Source: Massilia sp. Root418
GTDB lineage: Bacteria > Pseudomonadota > Gammaproteobacteria > Burkholderiales > Burkholderiaceae_D
Assembly (NCBI RefSeq): GCF_001425265.1
Contig: NZ_LMEC01000022.1
Span: 124,001 to 188,000 of the forward strand
Direction of reading: 5' to 3'
Length of the DNA: 64,000 bases
Shown: positions 16,638 through 25,360 of the stretch, in pieces
Position numbering within the stretch: position 1 is the stretch's first letter
Layout: each line of letters starts with the position of its first letter
Program-made: the position numbers and the translations under genes
Notes under the pieces: model-generated
Seen by the model: only the letters and a program-made list of their open reading frames with translations
Told to the model about the DNA's origin: nothing
Database searches by the model: none

Positions 16638-17882
16638 ATGTCGCTCAATTACATCTGGTCTGGCTTCTTCCTGGTCGGCTTCGCGGCTGCCTTCGCGCAG
16701 TGGCTGTTCCTGGGCGATAACGAAATTTTCAAAAAGGTTATCGACGGCACCTTCGACTCCGCCAGGATGGGCGTAATGGACATTGCGCTGCCGCTGGCCG
16801 GCGTGATGACCTTGTGGCTGGGCATTATGAACATCGGCGAAAAAGCCGGCGTGGTGGGCTGGCTGGCCAAAGTGATCGCGCCCTTCTTCTCGCGCATCTT
16901 CCCCGAGGTGCCGAAAGACCACCCGGCCAACGGCCACATGGTGATGAATTTTTCCGCCAACCTGCTGGGCCTGGACAACGCGGCCACGCCCTTCGGCCTG
17001 AAGGCGATGGAAAGCCTGCAGACGCTCAATCCGAGCAAGGACGAGCCCACCAACGCGCAGATCATGTTCCTGGTACTGCACACCTCGGGCCTGACCCTGA
17101 TTCCGCTGGCCATCATGGCGCAGCGCTCCATCCTCGGTGCGGCCGATCCGGCCGACATCTTCATTCCCTGCATGATTGCGACCTATGTGGCCACGGTGGC
17201 GGGCATCATTGCGGTGTCCATCCGCCAGCGCATCAACCTGTTCGACAGCGTGGTGCTGTCCTGGCTGGGCGGCATGACCTCGGCCATCGTGGCGCTGATC
17301 TGGTACTTCACGCAATACCTGACCAAGGCCGAGATCGCCACCGTATCCAAGGTGGTGAGCAACGCCGTGCTGATCGGGGTGATCACGATCTTCATCGTCG
17401 GCGCGCTGCGCAAGAAGGTGAACGTGTACGAAGCCTTCATCGAAGGCGCCAAGGGCGGCATCCAGACGTCGCTCACCGTGATCCCCTACCTGGTGGGCAT
17501 GCTGGTGGCCATCAGCGTGATCCGCAACGCGGGCGTGTTCGGCTTTGTCATGAACGGCTTCAACTGGCTCTTCAGCGGCATCGGCATCAACACCGACTTC
17601 GTGCCCGCGCTGCCCACCGCGCTGATGAAGCCGCTTAGCGGCAGCGGCTCGAAAGCCATGATGATCGACGCCATGAACACCTACGGGGTGGACTCCTTCG
17701 TCGGCCGCCTGGCCTGCGTGTTCCAGGGCTCGGCCGACACCACCTTCTACATCGTGGCGCTGTACTTCGGCTCGGTCGGCATCCGCAAGACGCGTTATGC
17801 TATCTCCTGCGGCCTGATCGCCGACCTGGCCGGCGTGCTCACCGCCATCGGCGTGTCTTACGTGTTCTTCCATCAAGGATAA
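16638..17882 (+). CDS. Nucleoside-recognition (Gate) membrane protein, SpmA-SpmB fusion type
   Basis: A 414-residue polytopic membrane protein in which two nucleoside-recognition (Gate) units are fused; each corresponds to one of the spore maturation proteins SpmA and SpmB of Bacillus. Key segments are MNFSANLLGLDNAATPFGLKAM around residue 105 and the second-half motif ALPTALMKPLSGSGSKAMM around 330. In non-sporulating proteobacteria the job of this family is unknown, but its conserved placement with dacB-type genes (it ends 2 bases before the next start) hints at a role in envelope or peptidoglycan metabolism. Confidence 0.9.
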   Translation: MSLNYIWSGFFLVGFAAAFAQWLFLGDNEIFKKVIDGTFDSARMGVMDIALPLAGVMTLWLGIMNIGEKAGVVGWLAKVIAPFFSRIFPEVPKDHPANGHMVMNFSANLLGLDNAATPFGLKAMESLQTLNPSKDEPTNAQIMFLVLHTSGLTLIPLAIMAQRSILGAADPADIFIPCMIATYVATVAGIIAVSIRQRINLFDSVVLSWLGGMTSAIVALIWYFTQYLTKAEIATVSKVVSNAVLIGVITIFIVGALRKKVNVYEAFIEGAKGGIQTSLTVIPYLVGMLVAISVIRNAGVFGFVMNGFNWLFSGIGINTDFVPALPTALMKPLSGSGSKAMMIDAMNTYGVDSFVGRLACVFQGSADTTFYIVALYFGSVGIRKTRYAISCGLIADLAGVLTAIGVSYVFFHQG

Positions 17883-17884
17883 TT

Positions 17885-19585
17885 ATGTTCCGTCGCCTGA
17901 TCCTGGTTTCCCTGCTGGCCGCGGCCGGCGCCGTGCACGCCCAATTGCCGGAGCCGATGGCGCGCGCGCTGCAGGCGGCCGGCATTCCCGAGGACGCGGT
18001 GGGCGCCGTGGTGCTGCGCGGCGGCGTGCCGCTGGTGTCGCACAACCCGGACCGCCCCATGCAGCCGGCCTCGACCATGAAGCTGGTGACCACCCTGGTG
18101 GGGCTGGACCAGCTGGGGCCGGTGTTCAAGGCGCGCACTGAGCTGCGCAGCGGCGCCGAGGTGGTGAACGGCGTGCTGCAAGGCGACCTCTACCTGCGCG
18201 GCGGCGCCGATCCGGACTTCAACGAAGACGTGCTGGTGCACATGCTGGAAAAGCTGCGCACGCAAGGCATCCGTAAGATAGAAGGCGACCTGGTGCTGGA
18301 CCGCCAGCTGTTCCAGCCCGCCCGCACCGACCTGGGTCTGGCGCCGTTCGACGAGTCGCCCGAGGCCTACTACAACATCATCCCGGACGCGCTGCTGCTG
18401 AACATGAACCTGCTGCGCGTGAACCTGGCTTCGACTGGCAACAAGCTCAAGCTGGACATGCTGCCGCAGCTGGAGCGCGTGACCATCGAATCCGACATGC
18501 GCCTGGTCGACGCCGACTGCGCCAAGTGGGACGACGGCTGGAAGCTGCCGGATTACACCCGCAAGGGCAGCAAGATCATCGTGCGCCTGCACGGTACCTT
18601 CCCGAAGAATTGTAGCAAGACCACCGTGATCAACGTGCTGGAGCGCAACGACTACACCGAACGCCTGTTCCGCAGCACTTGGGCGCGCTTGGGCGGCATC
18701 TTCACCGGCACCGCGCGCGAAGCAGCGCCAGCAGCGCTTTCCGCTGCGGCATCGGCCGCCGCAACGGGCCTGGGCGCCGCCGGCCACGCCGCCGCGCCAG
18801 CCGCCCCAGCCGGCACGCGCCTGCTGGCCGAGCACGTCTCCCGCCCACTGGCCGAGGTGCTGCGCGACATCAACAAGCCGTCCGACAACGGGCTGGCCCG
18901 CACCTTGTTCCTGACGCTGGGTTCACTGGAGCCTGATCCCGTGCTGGGCAGCCGCCCCATCCCTGCACTGCCGCTGGCCGCCTCGCCGGCCGCCAGCCCT
19001 GCCGTGCTGCCCGGCGACTCGCTGAGCAGCGACACCGCAGCGCCCGCCGCCACGCAAGCAGCTCTGGCCACTGCTGCGGCTGCGGAGGCAGCCACGCCAT
19101 CCCGCAGCGCCATGATCCCGGGCGGCGGCGAAGCCATTGTCCCCGCCGCGACCAACCTGACCGCCGCCCGCGCCGAGCAAGTCATCCGTGCCTGGATGCA
19201 GCGCCACGCCATCGACGACACCGGCCTGGTGCTGGAAAACGGCTCCGGCCTGTCGCGCCTGGAACGCGTGCGCCCGGCGCAAATGGCCGGCCTGCTGCAA
19301 GCGGCGCAAAAAAGCCTGTGGATGCCCGAGTTCCTGACCAGCCTGCCCATCGCGGCAGTGGACGGCACCATGAAGCGCCGCCTGAAAGACAGCCCCGCCG
19401 CCGCCCGCGCGCGCGTGAAGACCGGCACGCTGAAAAACGTGGTCGCCATCGCCGGCTACGTGCCGGACGCGAACGGCGAACTGTGCATCGTCGTGGCCAT
19501 GATCAACCACGAACTGACCGGCAACGGCAACGGCCGCAAGGCCATAGACGCCCTGATCGACTGGGTGGCGCAGAGCGGACGATAG
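17885..19585 (+). CDS. dacB: D-alanyl-D-alanine carboxypeptidase/endopeptidase (PBP4)
   Basis: A 566-residue low-molecular-mass penicillin-binding protein that trims or cuts murein peptide cross-links in the periplasm. A signal peptide ends near AGAVHAQ. The three active-site motifs are complete: SxxK at Ser63-Lys66 (STMK), SDN at 333-335, and KTG at 512-514. Two Ala/Pro-rich low-complexity inserts (about residues 278-313 and 355-430) make it roughly 90 residues longer than E. coli DacB and lie between catalytic motifs. Starts 2 bases after the SpmAB-like gene and is surely co-transcribed with it. Confidence 0.95.
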   Translation: MFRRLILVSLLAAAGAVHAQLPEPMARALQAAGIPEDAVGAVVLRGGVPLVSHNPDRPMQPASTMKLVTTLVGLDQLGPVFKARTELRSGAEVVNGVLQGDLYLRGGADPDFNEDVLVHMLEKLRTQGIRKIEGDLVLDRQLFQPARTDLGLAPFDESPEAYYNIIPDALLLNMNLLRVNLASTGNKLKLDMLPQLERVTIESDMRLVDADCAKWDDGWKLPDYTRKGSKIIVRLHGTFPKNCSKTTVINVLERNDYTERLFRSTWARLGGIFTGTAREAAPAALSAAASAAATGLGAAGHAAAPAAPAGTRLLAEHVSRPLAEVLRDINKPSDNGLARTLFLTLGSLEPDPVLGSRPIPALPLAASPAASPAVLPGDSLSSDTAAPAATQAALATAAAAEAATPSRSAMIPGGGEAIVPAATNLTAARAEQVIRAWMQRHAIDDTGLVLENGSGLSRLERVRPAQMAGLLQAAQKSLWMPEFLTSLPIAAVDGTMKRRLKDSPAAARARVKTGTLKNVVAIAGYVPDANGELCIVVAMINHELTGNGNGRKAIDALIDWVAQSGR

Positions 19586-19857
19586 GCCCGGCCTGGCGGC
19601 AACTATCCCTGCATTATGCGGGTTCCAACTGGCGGCTCGGCTTACTCCGCCTCGCGGCACCCAGCCGTCGGGCGCCGTGACGATATCAGCCGGCTGATAG
19701 CCGCGCAATGTGTCGTCGATAGCAGAACGGAATGGCGTTTCGGGGTCCGCCACAAGCCAACTCAGCTTGTTTCAGCCACGTTTTGGCAAAGCCGCGCTTG
19801 CCACCGGCTAGCGACTGGGCTACCTTCAGGCTAATCCTACACTTCAAGGAGCCCATG
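19586..19857. other. 272-base gap, no recognised gene
   Basis: No assignable gene. On the minus strand two adjacent frames read protein-like stretches (AGGKRGFAKTWLKQAEL, then VADPETPFRSAIDDTLRG and onward to WVPRGG) that would join by one frameshift near 19755, suggesting a possible gene remnant. On the plus strand nothing resembles an MqsR-type toxin. An AAGGAG ribosome site at 19846-19851 serves the next gene. Confidence 0.4.
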
Positions 19858-20088
19858 ATGAAATGCCCGGTTTGCGGCGGCCCTGGACTGGTACGCGATA
19901 CGAGAAACCTGCAGTACAACTACCACGGGCACACCGCCACCATTCCCGATGTGACGGGTGAGTTCTGCAATGCTTGCGGGGAAGTGACACTGGACGCGGC
20001 GGAAGCCAAGCGCTACAGCGAAGCGGTGGACGCGTTCGTGGCCCACGTGGACGCCGCCGAGGACGCGCGCACTACAGCACGCGCGTAA
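19858..20088 (+). CDS. Short MqsA/YgiT-type zinc-finger protein
   Basis: A 76-residue protein matching only the N-terminal zinc-binding half of MqsA antitoxins: CPVCGGPG at residues 3-10 and CNACGEVTLD near 41-50, with the intervening VTGEF. The ATG at 19858 is 6 bases from AAGGAG; the preceding ATG at 19855 is too close. The C-terminal helix-turn-helix that binds DNA in MqsA is absent: the frame ends in DAAEDARTTARA and runs 17 bases into the convergent dipeptidase gene. No toxin gene is next to it. It is either a decayed antitoxin or a free-standing YgiT-type finger protein. Confidence 0.7.
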   Translation: MKCPVCGGPGLVRDTRNLQYNYHGHTATIPDVTGEFCNACGEVTLDAAEAKRYSEAVDAFVAHVDAAEDARTTARA

Positions 20089-20680
20089 AACTGGCGCGCA
20101 CCTGCACGCGGTCGCCGCAGTCGAAGTGCCACCATTCGCTATTGATGCCGGTGAAGCCGGCCTGGAACATGGCGCCGCGCAGCAGCTCGCGGTTGGCGAT
20201 CTGCCCGGCAGTTATCGCGCCTTTGGCCAGCATGGCCTGCTCCAGCGCCGGATGGGACAGCTCGGTCAGGTCGTCGAAGCCGGTGCCCATGTCCAGCTCG
20301 CGGCCCTGCTCGTCCAGGATGGTGATGTCCACCGCCATGCCGAAGGAATGGATGGAGCCGCGCACCGGGTCGGCTAGGTAGCCGAGCAGTTCGGTGCCTT
20401 GCAGCGCGGCCCACAGTTCCTCCTGCACGCGCTGCGGACGCAGCGCGTCCAGCACCAGCAGCTTGCAGCCGGGACGGCGCTCGGCCAGCCAGGCCACGGC
20501 TTGTTCCAGCGCGGCGGCCGCGTCGCGGTGCAGCCAGGCGCAGTCGTGTGGGGAGTACAGGTCGCGGCCGACGAAGTTGTCCGGCGTGGCGTAGCGCAAG
20601 TCGATGGCGATGCCGGCGATGCTGCTCAGATGCCGGTAGTCCGGACTGGACGGCACATCTTCGTTGCGGATGGATTTCAT
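20072..20680 (-). CDS. ddpX: D-alanyl-D-alanine dipeptidase (VanX/DdpX family)
   Basis: A 202-residue zinc dipeptidase that cuts D-Ala-D-Ala. The metal site is seen in SIHSFGMAVD (His111 and Asp118) and the catalytic EWWH at 182-185; Arg81 of DALRPQ is the usual transition-state residue. The ATG at 20680 is 2 bases after the stop of the LysR-type gene, so the two are one operon. No glycopeptide-resistance partners (VanH, VanA ligase) are present, so this is the DdpX-like, D-Ala-salvaging type, consistent with the surrounding murein genes and the DadA-like enzyme at 30075. It lacks a signal peptide and should act in the cytoplasm. Confidence 0.9.
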   Translation of the reverse strand: MKSIRNEDVPSSPDYRHLSSIAGIAIDLRYATPDNFVGRDLYSPHDCAWLHRDAAAALEQAVAWLAERRPGCKLLVLDALRPQRVQEELWAALQGTELLGYLADPVRGSIHSFGMAVDITILDEQGRELDMGTGFDDLTELSHPALEQAMLAKGAITAGQIANRELLRGAMFQAGFTGINSEWWHFDCGDRVQVRASFTRVL

Positions 20681-20682
20681 GC

Positions 20683-21585
20683 TCAGGCTTTCTTTTCCAG
20701 GCAGGCACGCGCGGCACTGGCGATGCAGCCGGCCAGCTGGCGCGCGCCGTGCGACAGCGGCGCATGGCCTGCCGTAAGCAGATACAGTTGCACCGGGATG
20801 GCCGGCGCCCACGGGCGGCGCTGCACCAGCGCGCCGGACGCGGACGCGGCCGTGAAGGGGTCGACCACGGCCATGCCGCCGCCCGCTTCCACCAGCGAGC
20901 GGGCGATCTGGTAGGTCTGCACCACCGTGTGGAACACGGGGTGCAGCCCTTGCGCTTCGCAGGCCGCCACCACCATCTCGCCCAGCGGGTCGTTGTCGGC
21001 GTGGCCGATCAGTTCGCCCGTCAGGCCGGGCGCAGCCAGGGGCGTGGCGCAGTCGGTCGCGCTCCAGGTGCCGGCGGGGGCGATCACGGTCATGACCCCT
21101 TGCGCCAGCGGCTCGGCGACAATGCCGGGGTGGCGCGGGTCCTGCAGCGACAGGGCCAGGTCGGCTTCGCCCAGGCGCAGGGTGTTGACGATTTCACTGG
21201 TGTGGTGGGTGGCCAGCTCGCAGCGCGTGCCGGGGAATTCCTTGCGCCAGGCGCTCATGGCCAGCGGCAGCACGCTGATGGCCACGGTGGGCGTGGACAC
21301 CAGGCGGATGGTTTCCAGCGCGCGGCCCTTGAGGCTGGCCGCCAGGCGGCGGATGCCCTGCAGGTCGCGGTTCAGCTTTTCCGTTTCGGCGAACAGGCGG
21401 TGCGCCTCGGGCTTGGGGTAGAGCTTGCCGCGCACGCGCTCGAACAGCGGCATGCCCAGCTGCAGCTCGCAATGCTGCAGCACCTTGGTGACGGCGGGCT
21501 GCGAAATGTGCAGCACCTGGGCCGCGCCGCTGATGGTGCCGACCTGCATAATGGCGTGGAACACTTCTATATGGCGCAGCCGCAT
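20683..21585 (-). CDS. LysR-family transcriptional regulator
   Basis: A 300-residue LysR regulator. The helix-turn-helix is in residues 1-60 (TISGAAQVLHISQPAVTKVLQHCE), followed by the usual linker helix and a periplasmic-binding-fold effector domain. It lies directly upstream of the D-Ala-D-Ala dipeptidase on the same strand and probably controls it; the effector could be D-alanine or a murein peptide, which is inference from context only. Confidence 0.92.
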   Translation of the reverse strand: MRLRHIEVFHAIMQVGTISGAAQVLHISQPAVTKVLQHCELQLGMPLFERVRGKLYPKPEAHRLFAETEKLNRDLQGIRRLAASLKGRALETIRLVSTPTVAISVLPLAMSAWRKEFPGTRCELATHHTSEIVNTLRLGEADLALSLQDPRHPGIVAEPLAQGVMTVIAPAGTWSATDCATPLAAPGLTGELIGHADNDPLGEMVVAACEAQGLHPVFHTVVQTYQIARSLVEAGGGMAVVDPFTAASASGALVQRRPWAPAIPVQLYLLTAGHAPLSHGARQLAGCIASAARACLEKKA

Positions 21586-21684
21586 TACTCTATCCTCGAT
21601 CCGGCGCCGCAGGGCCTTCCCTGCGGAATCCGTGCAGGATAGGGGAAAGCAGGGTGCGGCGCAATGCCATGGGCTTGGTGGAAC

Positions 21685-22584
21685 TCAGTGGGCCTCGGTG
21701 GGCTGTGCCGGCTCGGCGGGCTGGACCGGCGGCACCGGCGCTGCCGCCGGGGCCGCAGGAACGGCGGCCGGCAGCGGCGCCGCAGGGCGGATCACCTCGT
21801 TCTTCGGCGTCGGCGCCAGCACTTGCAGGATGGCGGCCGATTCGGCGTCCGGATTGCCGTCGAAACGCGCCGGGCGGTATTTCGACTGGAAGGCGAACAT
21901 CACGTTGCGGGTGGCTTCGTCCAGCACGCCGCTTTGCGGCACGGCGTAGCCATGCTGGGCCAGCCGTTTCTGGAACCAGGCCACGTCCGGCAGCTGGGTC
22001 TCGAATATTGCCCGCTGGGCCGCCACCTGGCCGGCGTCCGGCCAGGTGATCAGCCCCGCAGCAGCAAGCTGGTGCCACGGGAACAGCGGACCCGGGTCCT
22101 GCTTGCGCTGCGGCGCGATGTCGCTGTGGCCGAGGATGTTCTGTGGCGGAATGTTGTGGCGGGCGACAATCTGTTTCAGCAGCGGGATCAGCTGGTCCAT
22201 CTGCGCCTGCGGGAAGGGATACCAGACACGGCCTTCCGGCGTCTGCTTGAAGCCCGGATTGACAATCTCGATGCCGATCGACATGGGATTGAGGTTGCTA
22301 TACGTTTTCCAGCTGCTCACGCCGGCATGGTTGGACATGCGCGACTCGTCCACCAGGGTATAGAACTTGGGCTCGGCCTCGTCGGTCAGCAGATAGTGAC
22401 TGCTCACTTCCTGCTCGGTGAGGATCTTGATCGAGCGCGGCAGGTCGGACACCGTGTAGTGGATCACGATGAACTTGACGCGGCTGCTCTGGCTGCGCGC
22501 GGCCAGGCTGTTGTCCAGGCGCGGCGGCGGCGTGGCGCAACCCGCCAGCAGGGCGACCAGGAAGGTGAGCAGGATTTTATTCAA
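21685..22584 (-). CDS. N-acetylmuramoyl-L-alanine amidase lipoprotein (AmiD-like)
   Basis: A 299-residue outer-membrane lipoprotein (lipobox LLAGC, Cys16) of the Amidase_2 family, cleaving the bond between MurNAc and L-Ala. Zinc ligands are His42 in VIHYTVSD and the His/Asp of GHSDIAPQRKQDPGP; NPMSIGIEIVNPG is the conserved central strand. A peptidoglycan-binding fold follows (about 195-265), then a Pro/Ala tail. This layout matches E. coli AmiD, not cytoplasmic AmpD. It starts the reverse-strand group downstream of the sugar kinase. Confidence 0.92.
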   Translation of the reverse strand: MNKILLTFLVALLAGCATPPPRLDNSLAARSQSSRVKFIVIHYTVSDLPRSIKILTEQEVSSHYLLTDEAEPKFYTLVDESRMSNHAGVSSWKTYSNLNPMSIGIEIVNPGFKQTPEGRVWYPFPQAQMDQLIPLLKQIVARHNIPPQNILGHSDIAPQRKQDPGPLFPWHQLAAAGLITWPDAGQVAAQRAIFETQLPDVAWFQKRLAQHGYAVPQSGVLDEATRNVMFAFQSKYRPARFDGNPDAESAAILQVLAPTPKNEVIRPAAPLPAAVPAAPAAAPVPPVQPAEPAQPTEAH

Positions 22585-22611
22585 AACGGGTCTCCGGGCG
22601 GTTGCGTGAGG

Positions 22612-23529
22612 TTAATGTTTGGGCTGGGCCGCCATGCGGGCGGCGGCGAAATGGGGCTGGGCGGTCTTGCGGCGCAGCGGCACCTCCGGCGGCAGGGTGG
22701 CGCGCATGGTTTCCGCAATCAGCGGGTGCAGCTCGGCGGCGCGTCCCGCCAGCACCACCGGGCGCACGCCGAAGCGCGACACCAGGGCCGTGGCCAGCCG
22801 CGCCAGTTCGCGTCCGGCTTGCTGCAGGATCAGGCGGGCGGCCTGGTCGTGCTCGGCGCTGGCGGCGACTGCCAGCGCCAGCTTGCCCACTTCGCCACGC
22901 TCGCGGCCGTAGATGAACTGGCGCGAGAAGGACCAGTCGCTGCCGCCGACGTGCTCGAACACGCAGCGCGCCATGGCGGAATCTTCCCAGGCGCCCGGTT
23001 CCTCATCCTCGCGGCGCCAGATGCGGCGCAGCGCTTCGCGCGCGATCCAGAAGCCGCCGCCGCCATCGTCCAGGGTCACGCCCCGGCCGCCGGCGCGGTG
23101 GAACACGCCGCTGTCGTCGATGAAAGCGGCGATGGAGCCGGTGCCGGCGTACACCAGGTAGCCTTCGCCCGGCTGGAAACTGTCCAGGTAGGCGATTTCG
23201 ATGTCGTTGGACACGATGACGGTGTCCGGGTGCATGCCCAGCAGCTCGGCCAGCCATTCGACCAGCAGTTCGCTGTCGCCGCCGAAGCCGGTCAGCCCCG
23301 CGCACACGCGCTGCGGGCGGCCACTCGCCAGCACGTCCTCCGCCAGGGCGGAAAACGTGGCGCGCACCGCGCTGCGGCCTGCCGCGTTGCCCATCTGTAA
23401 AGCCGACAGGCCCGCCACGCTGCCTTCGGCAACGATGGTGCCGGCCGCGTCGGCCAGCGCCCAGCGCGTTTGCGTGCCGCCCGCGTCGATGCCCAGGCCC
23501 AGCGTGGTGTCCGTGTCAGATTTACCCAT
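22612..23529 (-). CDS. BadF/BadG-type N-acetylhexosamine kinase (NagK/MurK-like)
   Basis: A 305-residue kinase of the BadF/BadG/BcrA/BcrD ATPase family. The phosphate loop is GIDAGGTQTRWAL near residues 13-25 and the adenosine motif VYAGTGSIAAF near 125-135. Family members phosphorylate N-acetylglucosamine, and the clostridial MurK member phosphorylates both GlcNAc and MurNAc. With MurQ three genes upstream on the same strand, MurNAc is a likely substrate: the product MurNAc-6-phosphate is what MurQ uses. I chose the ATG at 23529, which places the phosphate loop at the normal distance. Confidence 0.85.
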   Translation of the reverse strand: MGKSDTDTTLGLGIDAGGTQTRWALADAAGTIVAEGSVAGLSALQMGNAAGRSAVRATFSALAEDVLASGRPQRVCAGLTGFGGDSELLVEWLAELLGMHPDTVIVSNDIEIAYLDSFQPGEGYLVYAGTGSIAAFIDDSGVFHRAGGRGVTLDDGGGGFWIAREALRRIWRREDEEPGAWEDSAMARCVFEHVGGSDWSFSRQFIYGRERGEVGKLALAVAASAEHDQAARLILQQAGRELARLATALVSRFGVRPVVLAGRAAELHPLIAETMRATLPPEVPLRRKTAQPHFAAARMAAQPKH

Positions 23530-23621
23530 AGTGCCAGAGTGTAAAGTGAAATGCGGCCGGGATTTAATGAAACCTTGGCCGCACACCATGCCCTAAGGTT
23601 ATAGCCAGCCTGCGGCCATGC

Positions 23622-25316
23622 TTACAACTGCGGCGATACCCGCGCGCTTTCGTTGCCCAGGCGGTCCACCGCGCTCACCACCACGGCGCGGGCCGCCACG
23701 CCCGCCTCGTCCGCCAGGGTGACTTCGCCGCGCGTGGCGGGGGCCACCGTGAAACGCCACTCCTCGCCGTAGCGCGCCCAGATGGCGAACTGGGTGGCGC
23801 TCTTGCCCGCGCTCAGTTTCAGGTCCAGCCCGGCCGTGCCGCGCCGCGCCCCCACCGTCGGCGCGCCCGGCGTGTCCGATCCCAGCCATGGCGACGGCGG
23901 GATCAGCGCGGCGCTCTGGTAGCTGACCGACTTGAGCTGGTCGCTGATGCCTTTGCGGTTCTGCATCAGCGCGGCAATGCTGAAATGCACATGGCCGATG
24001 CTGTTGACGCCCCGTCCGGCGCGGCTGCGCGTGACGCCGATCTGCTTGACGATTTCCTCCGGCTCGAACGATTTCACGCTGCCGTCGATGCGGCTGGTGT
24101 ACAGGCCCGGCCACACGTGGCGGCCGCGCGTGTTTTCGCGCAGCCAGTAGTCGAGCAGCACGTCGAACGCTTGCGGCGGCGGCGAAATGGCCCAGTACAG
24201 CTGCGGCGCCAGGTAGTCCAGCCAGCCGTTTTTCAGCCACAGTTCGGCGTCCGCGTACAGCTTGTCGTACTGGCTGAAGCCGAGGATGCCGGGCGGGCGG
24301 CGGTCCGGGCGGCCGATGCCGAAGGGACTGATGCCGAAGCGCACCCACGCTTTTTCGCGGTGGATGCCGGTGTACATGGCTTCGATCAGCTGGTTGACAT
24401 TTTGGCGGCGCCAGGAGGCGCGGTCGAGCTGGCCCCCGCCGGCCAGATAGCGTTGCCAGGCGGGCTGGTCGGGAAAGTCCAGCTCGGGACGCGGCGCCCC
24501 GCTGGCTGGGGCGTTGCCGGCTTCCAGCGCGGCCGCTTCGCCCGCCACGCCCGGCGCTTCGATCGGGTAGGGATAGAAATAGTCGTCGATGTGCACGCCG
24601 TCGATGTCGTAGCGCTTCACCACGTCCAGGATCACGTCCAGCGTGTGCCGGGACGCTTCCGCTTCGCCCGGGTCCATCCACTGGTAGCGGCCATAGGTTT
24701 TCACCGTCTGCGGCTTGGTCATGGAAATATGGTCGCGCGAGTTGGGGGACTTGGCGGTGGCGTGGCGCGCGCGGTAGGGGTTGAACCAGGCGTGCAGTTC
24801 CAGGCCGCGCGCATGGGCCTGGTCGATCCAGAACTTGAGCGGGTCGTACATGGGCGAGGGCGCCTTGCCCTGCTGGCCGGTCAGGTACTCGGTCCACGGT
24901 TCCAGCTCGGAGGGATAGATCGCGTCCGCGCTCGGGCGTACCTGCAGCACGATGGCGTTCAAATTGAGCGCCTTGGCGCGGTCCAGGATGGCGATGGCTT
25001 CGGACTGCTGCCTGGCCACCGGCAGGCCGGCGCGGCTGGGCCAGTCGATATTGGCCACGGTGGACACCCAGGCGGCGCGGAACTCGCGCGGCGCCGGCGG
25101 CGGCACGGGACCGGTCAGGCTGGACGGCGGCGCCGTCCCCGCGCCGGGTTCGGTGGCGGGCCCGGCGCCGGGCGCGGACGGCATCACCGGGCCGCTGCCC
25201 GCCGCGGGCGTGACCGGCGTGCTGGAGCAGGCGCCCAGGAAGGCCGCCACTGCGGCGGCGGCGGCGGCACTGGCGGCAGCGGCCAGGGTGTGCCGCTTGT
25301 TCGGGTCAAAAGCCAA
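23622..25316 (-). CDS. Family-10-like glycoside hydrolase lipoprotein (DigH/YngK type)
   Basis: A 564-residue GHL10 (DUF187) enzyme. The lipobox FLGAC puts Cys30 at the mature N-terminus, followed by a long Pro/Gly/Ala linker (32-75) and the barrel, with REFRAAWVSTVANIDWPS, LNAIVLQVRPSADAIY, HAWFNPYRAR and the probable catalytic acidic strand DIDGVHIDDYFYPYP. E. coli DigH, of this family, is an outer-membrane lipoprotein that cleaves denuded murein glycan strands; the surrounding amidase, kinase, AmpG-like and MurQ genes fit that role. A fibronectin-like C-terminal domain is likely (ending VDRLGNESARVSPQL). Confidence 0.88.
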   Translation of the reverse strand: MAFDPNKRHTLAAAASAAAAAAVAAFLGACSSTPVTPAAGSGPVMPSAPGAGPATEPGAGTAPPSSLTGPVPPPAPREFRAAWVSTVANIDWPSRAGLPVARQQSEAIAILDRAKALNLNAIVLQVRPSADAIYPSELEPWTEYLTGQQGKAPSPMYDPLKFWIDQAHARGLELHAWFNPYRARHATAKSPNSRDHISMTKPQTVKTYGRYQWMDPGEAEASRHTLDVILDVVKRYDIDGVHIDDYFYPYPIEAPGVAGEAAALEAGNAPASGAPRPELDFPDQPAWQRYLAGGGQLDRASWRRQNVNQLIEAMYTGIHREKAWVRFGISPFGIGRPDRRPPGILGFSQYDKLYADAELWLKNGWLDYLAPQLYWAISPPPQAFDVLLDYWLRENTRGRHVWPGLYTSRIDGSVKSFEPEEIVKQIGVTRSRAGRGVNSIGHVHFSIAALMQNRKGISDQLKSVSYQSAALIPPSPWLGSDTPGAPTVGARRGTAGLDLKLSAGKSATQFAIWARYGEEWRFTVAPATRGEVTLADEAGVAARAVVVSAVDRLGNESARVSPQL

Positions 25317-25360
25317 ATCCGTATCCTCGATTCAATTGATGCGGCCGTATTGTACCTGCC

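Noticed and set aside
20072-20680. Glycopeptide resistance (vanX) cluster
   Set aside because: No vanH, vanA-type ligase or vanRS genes are adjacent. The LysR neighbour and murein context fit D-Ala-D-Ala salvage.
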